Assembly (NCBI GenBank): GCA_017948555.1
Contig: JAFMYY010000002.1
Location: 248,001-312,000, forward strand
Length of the DNA stretch: 64,000 nt
Direction of reading: 5' to 3'
From: Cesiribacteraceae bacterium YIM B00369
GTDB lineage: Bacteria; Bacteroidota; Bacteroidia; Cytophagales; Cyclobacteriaceae
Position numbers and translations under genes: made by a program. The notes below the pieces were generated by a model. It saw nothing but the letters and a program-made list of their open reading frames with translations, searched no databases and was not told where the DNA came from. Shown in pieces: positions 35,113 through 42,843 of this stretch (position 1 is the stretch's first letter; every line of letters begins with the position of its first letter).

Positions 35113-35664
35113 AGAAGACCCACCAGAAGCAACTTTAGAGGGCGCGTTGAAGAGCCCTACAGAGTGAATGAGAAAATACGGACGCCTGAAATAAGATTAG
35201 TAGGAGAGAATGTTGAAGTAGGTGTTTACCCTACCCGCAAAGCTCTTGAAATGGCCGAAGCACAGGGATTGGATCTCGTAGAGATTTCGCCCAAGGCAGA
35301 TCCGCCTGTCTGCAAAATTATTGACTACTCCAAGTTCAAATACGAACAGAAGAAAAAGCAGAAGGAGATTAAGGCGAAGGCCCAGAAGACAGTCATTAAA
35401 GAAATCCGGTTCGGCCCAAATACCGATGACCATGATTTTGATTTTAAATTGAACCACGCCAAAGGGTTCCTGAAGGAAGGATCCAAAGTAAAGGCATATG
35501 TACACTTTGTTGGCCGTACAATTGTTTTTAAAGAGCGTGGTGAAATATTATTGCTTAAATTTGCACAGGCCCTTGAAGACCTTGCCAAAGTGGAGCAGTT
35601 ACCTAAGCTGGAAGGAAAACGGATGTCGGTAATGCTTTCGCCGAAAGCAGCACCTAAGAAATAG
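35110..35664 (+). CDS. infC: Translation initiation factor IF-3
   Basis: A 184-residue factor that binds the 30S subunit, prevents premature 50S joining and checks the start codon. The N-domain has the family opening [16 protein letters not shown] and [20 protein letters not shown], a lysine-rich linker ([17 protein letters not shown]) and a C-domain with [23 protein letters not shown] at 35164 would remove the N-terminal arm [18 protein letters not shown] extend to ATT 35110, which is in frame, encodes the conserved basic leader and has an excellent Shine-Dalgarno. Start choice is inference from homology and the ribosome site. Confidence 0.93.
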   Translation: MRRPTRSNFRGRVEEPYRVNEKIRTPEIRLVGENVEVGVYPTRKALEMAEAQGLDLVEISPKADPPVCKIIDYSKFKYEQKKKQKEIKAKAQKTVIKEIRFGPNTDDHDFDFKLNHAKGFLKEGSKVKAYVHFVGRTIVFKERGEILLLKFAQALEDLAKVEQLPKLEGKRMSVMLSPKAAPKK

Positions 35665-35695
35665 CAATTTCTATTGTTTATTAAATTATATACTA

Positions 35696-35890
35696 ATGCC
35701 AAAAGTAAAAACCAAATCCGGAGCAAAGAAAAGGTTCAAGCTGACTGGTACTGGCAAAATTAAGCGTAAGCACGCTTTCAAGAGCCACATCCTTACTAAA
35801 AAGGAAACCAAACAGAAGCGGAATCTTACTCACATGACCCTTGTTCATAAGTCTGACGAAGGCCGTGTGCGTGATATGCTCAACATCTAA
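35696..35890 (+). CDS. rpmI: 50S ribosomal protein L35
   Basis: A 64-residue, strongly basic protein with the L35 opening [20 protein letters not shown] and [11 protein letters not shown] (about 25-35). Full length. Lies 31 bases after infC and 97 bases ahead of rplT in the conserved infC-rpmI-rplT order. Confidence 0.97.
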   Translation: MPKVKTKSGAKKRFKLTGTGKIKRKHAFKSHILTKKETKQKRNLTHMTLVHKSDEGRVRDMLNI

Positions 35891-35987
35891 AAAATTATTA
35901 AGGTTAATTAAATTTCACCGGACTTTTGGTTACACAATGTACGCAAGATATCCAGCAGGATATGCCGAACGTCGAAAGTAAAAAACA

Positions 35988-36332
35988 ATGCCAAGATCAG
36001 TAAATCATGTTGCCTCAAGGGCAAGAAGAAAAAAGGTCCTGAAGGCTGCCAAAGGATATTGGGGCCGTCGTAAAAACGTTTGGACCGTAGCTAAAAATGC
36101 CGTAGAACGTGGTATGCAGTATGCTTACCGCGACCGTAAGCAGAAAAAACGTGAGTACCGCAAGCTGTGGATTCAGCGTATAAATGCAGGTGCACGTGCA
36201 AACGGTATGTCTTATTCCTTTTTTATGGGAAAAATCAAAGACGCCAATATTACACTTAACCGTAAGGTATTAGCTGATTTAGCAATGAATCATCCCGAAG
36301 CTTTTTCAGCTATCGTAAGCAAGCTAAAGTAG
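35988..36332 (+). CDS. rplT: 50S ribosomal protein L20
   Basis: A 114-residue basic protein with the L20 pattern [39 protein letters not shown] and [17 protein letters not shown]. It binds 23S rRNA during assembly; in some bacteria L20 represses the operon, but no L20 operator can be confirmed here. Ends just before a strong terminator, closing the operon. Confidence 0.98.
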   Translation: MPRSVNHVASRARRKKVLKAAKGYWGRRKNVWTVAKNAVERGMQYAYRDRKQKKREYRKLWIQRINAGARANGMSYSFFMGKIKDANITLNRKVLADLAMNHPEAFSAIVSKLK

Positions 36333-36357
36333 AATTTAAGTAAAAGAATATATTATG

Positions 36358-36389
36358 AAGCTCCGTCATTTTTGGCGGAGCTTTTTTTA
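36358..36389 (+). terminator. Terminator of the infC-rpmI-rplT operon
   Basis: Stem AAGCTCCGTC/GGCGGAGCTT (36358-36367 with 36374-36383, one wobble pair), six-base loop, then a T-run. Confidence 0.9.
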
Positions 36390-36429
36390 TGCTCTGCCGG
36401 AGGAGCTGAACAGTTATGATAAGAGAACA

Positions 36430-37239
36430 TCATTTAATAATGATTTCCTTTTCCAGAATTGAAACAGCCTGAAAAACACCTAAAGCATCACCGCTTATAT
36501 TCGTTTCGGGGTTCACAGGTATCGGTCCTATTAATCCTCCATCGTTTATCATGAGCTCATATAAACCCAGGTAATAGGTATAAACCTGTTTATCCATTTT
36601 AATGGTATGCACCCTGAGTGTGTCTCCTGCCCGAAAAGGTGTTGGGTACTGTAGGTTGAGGATTTTATTGTTTTCTTTATTCATGTCAAGGGTGGCAAAA
36701 AATCCGGGAATCCCGTCAACACGGTGGAGGGTATCATTTTTCCAGACTATCCAGCGGTAGTAGCCTTCCCTTTCCTCAGGGTCCAGTGTATGAAGTGATA
36801 GGTAATATCCTTCTTCCCTGACAAGGCTTTCACTGTGGTAAGATATACTCAGTGAATCTAATGTGGGTGGTTTTGGCATTGTGGAAAAAGCCTGATAATG
36901 GTTGCCGTCCAGTAAAATGTCAAGCTGGTAAGTAGTTCCTGGTATTCCTTTTATCAAAGATTCGTACCTTCCACCTCCCTTATTTAGTAAAGTGTCCTGC
37001 TCTCCCCCGGAGCCGGAGATAATAATAACAGCATCATCAACGTATTGGGAGCTGCTTTGTTCAAAGGATGTACTCCTGCTTAAAAGTATGGTATGGGGGT
37101 TATCAAGGTTTGAGATGGATCCTTCCACCACTAATTTAGGCGTTCCGTCAGGCAGCTCCACATCTAATACAGAAATTCCGCAGGCTTGTATCGAGGCCAG
37201 AAATACAGACCAGATTACAGATTTCAAAAGCTTTTTCAT
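36430..37239 (-). CDS. DUF4249 outer-membrane lipoprotein
   Basis: A 269-residue lipoprotein; signal ends LASIQAC with Cys at residue 20. The DUF4249 opening is clear: LDVELPDGTPKLVVEGSISN (about 25-44). DUF4249 proteins are almost always encoded directly after a TonB-dependent receptor in Bacteroidota and presumably bind its substrate at the surface. Here the start lies 1 base after the receptor stop, so the pair is tightly coupled. Substrate unknown. Confidence 0.85.
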   Translation of the reverse strand: MKKLLKSVIWSVFLASIQACGISVLDVELPDGTPKLVVEGSISNLDNPHTILLSRSTSFEQSSSQYVDDAVIIISGSGGEQDTLLNKGGGRYESLIKGIPGTTYQLDILLDGNHYQAFSTMPKPPTLDSLSISYHSESLVREEGYYLSLHTLDPEEREGYYRWIVWKNDTLHRVDGIPGFFATLDMNKENNKILNLQYPTPFRAGDTLRVHTIKMDKQVYTYYLGLYELMINDGGLIGPIPVNPETNISGDALGVFQAVSILEKEIIIK

Positions 37240-37240
37240 G

Positions 37241-39916
37241 CTAAAAGCGGAAGTTATAGGAAATGGCAGGAATAAGTGAAAAATAGATTTTAACTCCTTT
37301 CAGATCTTTGGTGTAAATCTGGTCCACTTCATTTTCATCAATGTTGGGATCATTATTTATTACCTCTATAAACTGAATAAACAGCGGGTTTTTTCTCATG
37401 TAGGTATTATAGAGCGAAAAGGTCCAGTTGCTTTTCCAGCGGCGCTCATCGTTTTTCCTGTTGTGCAGGGTTAAGGATAAATCCAGCCGGTGGTAATCCG
37501 GTAAGCGGTGGTTGTTCCTGAATTCAGGGTTATAATAGGGGAATTGTTTTCCTTCAAAAGTATACTTGCCCTCCGGAAGAGTTACTGCGCTGCCACTGGT
37601 ATAAACCCAGTTACCTGCCACCTCCAGTCGCTTATTAAATTTGTAGCTCCCAACTATGCTCAGGTCGTGCGGACGGTCATAGCGGGGGCTGTATACTTTT
37701 CCGTTGTTAATGCCTTTGATTTGCCTTCTGGTGCGGGAGTAGGTATATGAAATCCATCCGGTAAATGATCCCTTGTTTTTTCTAACCATTAACTCTGTTC
37801 CGTAAGACCATGCTTTACCTGAAAGAAGCTGGGTTTCCAGTGCATTGTTCAGGTGAACGTCAGCATTCTGGTCTGTTACATTTCCTACTAATGTAATTCC
37901 ATCCTTAAAATCTATCTGGTTCTGCATTACCTTGTAATACAGTTCAGCAGAAAAATCTATACTATTCTGTGGGAGGTTGCGAAAATATCCCATACTCCAC
38001 TGGTCGCCTGTTTGTGGTTTCAGGTATATATCTGAAGGGATCCAGCGGTCCTGAGGAAGACTCGCTGTAGCGGTTGAGGCTACCTGTGTAAATTGCTGCA
38101 TCCGGTTATAGCTGAATTTAAAAGCGCTGTTATCTGTCAGGCTATAGTTGCCGGTAATCCTGGGTTCTGCACCATGGTATGTATTATAAATTTCATTGGT
38201 GCTGAAGTAAACAGTGTCAGAAATAGTTTCTATTCTTTTCTCTAAGCCTTCAGTGTATTTAAAAACTCTTCCGGGCCCCATGTTGTGGAAAAAAGAATAA
38301 CGCAGCCCATACAAAAAGCTTAGTCTTTTGGTGATCTGGTGTTCATTCTGGATATATAAAGCATGCTCCAGTACATTTTTTTCGTCCAGCATAATGTTTC
38401 CAAAGGACGTATTATTCTCCTCCAGCCTGTAATAGACGGGGTAGAATACCCGGCGGGAAGCATTGTAGCCAAAGTTTAACTGGTTTTTATTATTTAGGTT
38501 GTAATCAAGATCAAGCCTGAGGGTATGTTCCTTCAGTTTCGAGGACCATTCGTAATCCACCTCATCCTCAAGATTAATCTGGAAGCCGTACTGATACTGG
38601 CTGTAATGGAATGAACTGCTTAGTAATAGCCTTGAGTTAAAGGAGTGAAGCCACTCTCCGGAAATAATTCTGTTTCCCCATTTTACTTTAATAAAATCGT
38701 AAAAGCGGGCAACATCATCGCCGGAATAACTGTACAGGCTGAATTTATTTTTTTTGTCCGGCTGGTAATATACAGCACCGTTTAAGTCGTAAAAGTAAAG
38801 AGTGGTTGCCTGAACCTGGTTGTCAGGCACTGCCTTCATCAACAAATCGAAGTAGGTGCGGCGGCCTGACAACAGAAAGGAGGCTTTGTTTTTCAAAAGA
38901 GGGCCCTCTACAGATAAACGGCTGCTGATGAGGCCTATACCTCCCTGCATGGAAAACTTTTCGCTGTTCCCTGTTTTCATGTTGTTATTAATGATGGAGG
39001 AAAGCCGGCCGCCCCAGCGGGCAGGAACGCCCCCTTTGTAAATCTCCACATCCTCTATGGCATCAGGGTTGAAAACTGAAAAGAAGCCTAAAAAGTGAGC
39101 AGGGCTGTAAATTGTTGCATTGTTGAGCATAACCAGGGTTTGATCAGCAGATCCGCCCCGTACCAGTAATCCGCTCAGGCCTTCCCCTGCTGACTGAATG
39201 CCCGGGAGCATCTGCAGGCTTTTTAAAATATCTGCTTCACCAAACATTGCAGGCATGCTTTCCACATGCTTTATGTTCAGGCGTTCATTTCCTGTTTTTA
39301 AATCCCGGACAGGATTTCTCTGCAGATGGTCCTGTACCAATACCTCTTCCAGTTTGTAATCTTTCACATTCAGAGATACTGTTAAACTTGTATCTGAGGT
39401 AATAAGGATATTGCGCTCACTTGTTTCATAGCCCAGTAAACTAAACCGGATGGATTGAGGACCGGGGCGGAGTAAAACACTGAAATGCCCTTCGTTATTT
39501 GTAACGACTGTCTGCCTTATTTCAGGAAAAGAAACGATAACTCCGGTCAGGGGCAGGAGGGAGGAGGAGTCCTTGATGATGCCCTCCAGTGAAACAGGGG
39601 TTGTGGAAAATGTTGCAGGAACAAGAATTATCTGCTCCCCCTTCAGAATAAATTCTATTCCCTGCCGGTCGAAAATATGATGAAGTACCTTCTCTATGGT
39701 GTAAGTGCCAGCCTGCAGCGTAATCTTTTTATAGGGGTCAATTAACTGGCTGTTATATGAAAAGGATACACCGGTTTGCTCCTGAATATGGTTCAGCAGA
39801 TCTTCAACTACAGTTATTTTCTTATTAACTGTACATTCTTCATGCAGTGTTGTCTGAGGAAATGCTTTCAGGAAAAGCAGAAGGGCAACGCATATAAGTG
39901 CCAGCTTTTTACCCAT
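37241..39916 (-). CDS. TonB-dependent receptor with STN signalling domain
   Basis: An 891-residue receptor. Signal peptide 1-20 (ends AFPQ); STN domain about 25-103 (KITVVEDLLNHIQEQTGVSF), which contacts FecR; carboxypeptidase-regulatory domain about 112-190; plug about 205-330 with ADILKSLQMLPGIQSAGEGL and LLVRGGSADQTLVMLN; beta-barrel to a C-terminal Phe (ISYNFRF). Presence of STN and of FecI/FecR genes immediately upstream indicates a ligand-sensing transducer in a FecA-like circuit. It has its own well-formed promoter and continues into DUF4249. The ligand is unknown. Confidence 0.93.
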   Translation of the reverse strand: MGKKLALICVALLLFLKAFPQTTLHEECTVNKKITVVEDLLNHIQEQTGVSFSYNSQLIDPYKKITLQAGTYTIEKVLHHIFDRQGIEFILKGEQIILVPATFSTTPVSLEGIIKDSSSLLPLTGVIVSFPEIRQTVVTNNEGHFSVLLRPGPQSIRFSLLGYETSERNILITSDTSLTVSLNVKDYKLEEVLVQDHLQRNPVRDLKTGNERLNIKHVESMPAMFGEADILKSLQMLPGIQSAGEGLSGLLVRGGSADQTLVMLNNATIYSPAHFLGFFSVFNPDAIEDVEIYKGGVPARWGGRLSSIINNNMKTGNSEKFSMQGGIGLISSRLSVEGPLLKNKASFLLSGRRTYFDLLMKAVPDNQVQATTLYFYDLNGAVYYQPDKKNKFSLYSYSGDDVARFYDFIKVKWGNRIISGEWLHSFNSRLLLSSSFHYSQYQYGFQINLEDEVDYEWSSKLKEHTLRLDLDYNLNNKNQLNFGYNASRRVFYPVYYRLEENNTSFGNIMLDEKNVLEHALYIQNEHQITKRLSFLYGLRYSFFHNMGPGRVFKYTEGLEKRIETISDTVYFSTNEIYNTYHGAEPRITGNYSLTDNSAFKFSYNRMQQFTQVASTATASLPQDRWIPSDIYLKPQTGDQWSMGYFRNLPQNSIDFSAELYYKVMQNQIDFKDGITLVGNVTDQNADVHLNNALETQLLSGKAWSYGTELMVRKNKGSFTGWISYTYSRTRRQIKGINNGKVYSPRYDRPHDLSIVGSYKFNKRLEVAGNWVYTSGSAVTLPEGKYTFEGKQFPYYNPEFRNNHRLPDYHRLDLSLTLHNRKNDERRWKSNWTFSLYNTYMRKNPLFIQFIEVINNDPNIDENEVDQIYTKDLKGVKIYFSLIPAISYNFRF

Positions 39917-39933
39917 AGGATATTCTTATTTCG

Positions 39934-39963
39934 CAAAGGTAAACTCTTTACAAAACTGAACAA
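39934..39963 (-). promoter_or_regulatory. Promoter of the STN TonB receptor
   Basis: Minus strand TTG (39961-39963), 19-base spacer, TACCTTTG (39934-39941): full housekeeping-type consensus, 17 bases before the start codon. The receptor is therefore not obviously dependent on the neighbouring ECF sigma factor. Confidence 0.7.
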
Positions 39964-39980
39964 GTACGGACAGGGGAATT

Positions 39981-41018
39981 TTATAAATTTTCTCCGGCGC
40001 AATGCGGGCCTTTACCGGTATACATAAAGACAATTTCATCAGCCGTTTCGCCTGAGCTGTGGCTGAGGTTTAAGGTAATGTCCATTATTTTTAAAACCTC
40101 TTCCAGGGGCTGGTCCTTGAAGCGGGCTGAAATCCGGCACTTTAAAAGAAGGGGATCGGCGGCTTTCAGTTTAACGGGGTAATAGCTTTCAAGCGTCTGA
40201 AGTACTTCTTTTAACTGTTTATCTGCAAACACGAATTCTCCTGTTTTCCAGGACAGGAAATTTACATCAGGGGCAAGAGTTTTTATTTTGCTTTCACTTA
40301 ATTCGGCTGCTTCTCCGGAGCCTACCTCCAGTGCGGATCCGGGCTTGCCTTCCACGGAAAACTTCACTCGTCCTTCAGTAACCTGTAGTTTTACTTTGCC
40401 TGTAGTTTTTGCCTGCAGGTTAAAAGCGGTTCCTAAAACCTGAACCTTACCTGCTCCAAAATGTATAATAAATGGTTTTTCCTTAATGGGCTCCACCTCA
40501 AAAAAAGCCTCACCTGTCAGGTAAACTTCCCTTGTGGAATCTGTAAACTCTTTCGGGTATGTTAAGCTGCTTTCCTTATTTAACCATATGTGTGTACCAT
40601 CTGATAAAACTATTTCCTGCTTTTGGTGTGTAGAGGTTTCAAGACTTAAAAGGTTTGCATGCTGAGGGCCGGAGAGGGGAGAGTTGAGCAGGAGAAATAC
40701 CAGGCCGGACAGTAAAACCAGGCTAACGGCTGCAGCTATTTTCCATGCAGTTTTACCGGAGGCAGGTATCATAAATCTGCTTTTATCCGGTGTGGTAATG
40801 TTATCCTTTGCAAAAATGCAGGAGCTTACTTTTTCCCATGCTTTGTCCACATCAGGATTAAAAGATGCCGAAGGTTTTCCGGCATTCCATATCCTCTGAA
40901 ATTTCAGGAAATCCTCTTCATTTTCCGGCTGAGCTTTTCTCCATTCTTCCAGCTCTTCCTTTTCCTTTTTACCGGAATTACCGGCAAGGAAATTTGCTAT
41001 CTTACTATAAGTCTCCAT
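39981..41018 (-). CDS. FecR-family anti-sigma factor
   Basis: A 345-residue inner-membrane regulator: N-terminal cytoplasmic sigma-binding part (about 1-85), one membrane helix (about 91-111), periplasmic FecR domain (about 125-220; EIVLSDGTHIWLNKESSLTYP, AFFEVEPIKEKPFIIHFGAG) and C-terminal DUF4974 domain (about 255-325). It would hold the sigma factor until the STN domain of the receptor signals ligand. Its start overlaps the sigma gene end by 14 bases. The C-terminal tail after about residue 330 (TGKGPHCAGENL) looks non-conserved. Confidence 0.93.
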   Translation of the reverse strand: METYSKIANFLAGNSGKKEKEELEEWRKAQPENEEDFLKFQRIWNAGKPSASFNPDVDKAWEKVSSCIFAKDNITTPDKSRFMIPASGKTAWKIAAAVSLVLLSGLVFLLLNSPLSGPQHANLLSLETSTHQKQEIVLSDGTHIWLNKESSLTYPKEFTDSTREVYLTGEAFFEVEPIKEKPFIIHFGAGKVQVLGTAFNLQAKTTGKVKLQVTEGRVKFSVEGKPGSALEVGSGEAAELSESKIKTLAPDVNFLSWKTGEFVFADKQLKEVLQTLESYYPVKLKAADPLLLKCRISARFKDQPLEEVLKIMDITLNLSHSSGETADEIVFMYTGKGPHCAGENL

Positions 41019-41637
41019 TGGTTTGGCTCAACATGATCAGTAGCACAATAATAATATCCCAATAGGTTTGCAGGTGTTTTTTCAGTTTTTTAAGTGCAAT
41101 CCCTATTTGGTTTTCAACCGTTTTAGGCGAAATCTGCATTTCTTTGGCAATTTCCTCATGGGAAAAGCCGGATGACCTGCTCATTTCAAATATGGTACGG
41201 CATTGCCGGGGTAAACGCTCCACGGCTTCATCTACAAGCAGGCTTAGTTCAAGGTAATTTAACTTTTCCTCTGTACTTTCGGTTTGCAGGTAATTTTGAG
41301 TGGATTTATGATCCTCAAATTTTTGCCTGGCAAACTGACTCTTCAGGTAATTCATTGAACTGTTCCGGACGGCAGTGTATAAATAAGCCTTAATGGATTC
41401 GGGGCCATTATGCTGCTGCTTTTTTTGCCATACCTTAATAAATACATCCTGAACAAGCTCTTCAGCAACCTCTTCCTGCTTTACAAAGCGCAGGCTGTGC
41501 CTGCAAAGTTCTTTGTAGTACTGCTTAAAAAGTTGCTCAAATTCCTGCGGGTTGCCCGGAGCCAAAGGCTTTTTGGCTAAAGAGGGAGCTTTTCTTTTTT
41601 CTTTTTCCTGCTCTGTATGTATATCTGTTAAACTCAT
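41005..41637 (-). CDS. ECF RNA polymerase sigma factor (FecI-like)
   Basis: A 210-residue sigma-70-family factor. Region 2 at about 33-100 (FEQLFKQYYKELCRHSLRFV, then EELVQDVFIKVWQKK) and region 4 at about 138-190 (LPRQCRTIFEMSRSSGFSHEEIA, SPKTVENQIGIALKKLKKHL). The first ~28 residues are an extra charged leader (TEQEKEKRKAP); the last ~20 are hydrophobic. Located directly before fecR. A CAAAGATA box (TATCTTTG on the minus strand) at 41669-41676 may be its -7 element. Confidence 0.93.
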   Translation of the reverse strand: MSLTDIHTEQEKEKRKAPSLAKKPLAPGNPQEFEQLFKQYYKELCRHSLRFVKQEEVAEELVQDVFIKVWQKKQQHNGPESIKAYLYTAVRNSSMNYLKSQFARQKFEDHKSTQNYLQTESTEEKLNYLELSLLVDEAVERLPRQCRTIFEMSRSSGFSHEEIAKEMQISPKTVENQIGIALKKLKKHLQTYWDIIIVLLIMLSQTNGDL

Positions 41638-41668
41638 GCATTAATATTTGCATTCCAGAATTGCAAGA

Positions 41669-41676
41669 CAAAGATA
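41669..41676 (-). promoter_or_regulatory. -7 element ahead of the ECF sigma/FecR operon
   Basis: TATCTTTG on the minus strand, 31 bases before the sigma ATG. No -33 TTG seen, so tentative. Confidence 0.4.
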
Positions 41677-41703
41677 AGCTATTCACCACATAGCCTGCCC
41701 GGG

Positions 41704-41850
41704 TTACCTGATTTTTCTTTTTGTATGGTTCTCTCTCGTTTTGTGGGGTTTAGCATTTTTTTCCTCTTCAAATATTTTAAGAGAAAGTTCCCAGCCTTTT
41801 ATATAGCTGTTAAAGGTTGTGTTGCTGTTGTCTAATAAAATAATTCCCAT
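41704..41850 (-). CDS. Possible 48-residue small protein, unknown
   Basis: An open frame lying alone in the 352-base gap between the sigma gene and the DUF4249 gene, same strand. It starts MGIILLDNSNTTFNSYI and includes KGWELSLKIFEEEKN, then a very basic tail. The amphipathic Trp/Leu/Glu stretch looks protein-like, but there is no ribosome site, domain or homologue I recognise. It may be a remnant. Confidence 0.25.
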   Translation of the reverse strand: MGIILLDNSNTTFNSYIKGWELSLKIFEEEKNAKPHKTRENHTKRKIR

Positions 41851-41887
41851 AATAGTAAAATTTCTAATTGAAAATTCCTTTGAAAAT

Positions 41888-41923
41888 GGTTTTTGGCTTT
41901 TTATTGATCTTTAATCAAAAACC
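41888..41923 (-). terminator. Weak terminator after the upstream DUF4249 gene
   Basis: Stem GGTTTTTG/CAAAAACC (41888-41895 with 41916-41923) with a 20-base loop; on the minus strand it is followed only by ATTTTC. Plausible end of the receptor-DUF4249 transcript. Confidence 0.35.
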
Positions 41924-41989
41924 TTTTTGAATAATTGTTAATCCATGATGCAATTTTTATGCCGCTATATTGCAATGAAAATCAGCTTG

Positions 41990-42826
41990 TTATTGTTCAA
42001 TGGGTTTAATTTCCACTTCTTTTGAAACTATTGAAGAAACCATGAAAAAGCCAAGGGCAAAATCTTCCTGATTGCTGATGTTTACCACATTTCCTCTTAC
42101 AGGAGCTGGCGGGGTACTGAACTGGCCTCCGCCGTAAACCTGTTCTCTCAGCAGGTTCATGAAATTGTATGCTTCCCGCGTAACCGACATTTGCTCTACC
42201 TTAGCCATATCGCCCGGCTGGAGCATTCTGCTGGAAAAGGTAACTGTTAGTCCCTGGCTGCCATCCACGAATCTGTCATTGGTAAAAGCCAGGTCCTCTA
42301 TATTGTCCTGAAATTCACCATTAACGAAGTACTTCCACCGGAAAAAGTTCTCTACTCCTTCAATATCACTGCATTCAATTACCACGACATATCCTTCCTC
42401 CTCGTTGAATATGCTTTTCTCCACAAACTCATAATAAATAGTATCCAGGCTTGCCACCGGTTCCATTCGCTGCATCGGGCTCCGGAATTCTTCGCCTTCA
42501 GCAGTTTTAACATACAGGCTGTAGCCAGTGCCGGTTTGTGCTTTAAATGCGCTTTGGTAGATGCCCGGCTCAGCCTCTTCCAATACAAATTCGTTGCCTT
42601 TGCTGTCGGTAATTATTACTTCGGCTCCTGTTGCAGCCGGAGTTTCTGTATTGCTGAAGTATGGTGCTGAATACTTAAGCTTTACTGTTTGCACCTCATA
42701 GGCATCTGCCACCAGCCCGTCAACCACCAGGCGGGTGCGGCCTTCCGGAACATCCAGTTCAATTACATCCTCGCAGCCGGAGGTGGTAAGGATGAGGGTA
42801 AATAGAATGAAGAATATCTTTTTCAT
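41990..42826 (-). CDS. DUF4249 outer-membrane lipoprotein (second copy)
   Basis: A 278-residue lipoprotein; signal ends LILTTSGC with Cys at residue 18, followed by the family opening ELDVPEGRTRLVVDGLVADA. It follows the second TonB receptor with a 17-base gap, mirroring the pair at 36.4-39.9 kb. The two DUF4249 proteins share this N-terminal pattern but diverge afterwards, so this is an older duplication or independent acquisition. Presumed substrate-binding partner of its receptor. Confidence 0.85.
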   Translation of the reverse strand: MKKIFFILFTLILTTSGCEDVIELDVPEGRTRLVVDGLVADAYEVQTVKLKYSAPYFSNTETPAATGAEVIITDSKGNEFVLEEAEPGIYQSAFKAQTGTGYSLYVKTAEGEEFRSPMQRMEPVASLDTIYYEFVEKSIFNEEEGYVVVIECSDIEGVENFFRWKYFVNGEFQDNIEDLAFTNDRFVDGSQGLTVTFSSRMLQPGDMAKVEQMSVTREAYNFMNLLREQVYGGGQFSTPPAPVRGNVVNISNQEDFALGFFMVSSIVSKEVEIKPIEQ

Positions 42827-42843
42827 GGTTCTTGTAAGGCGGA

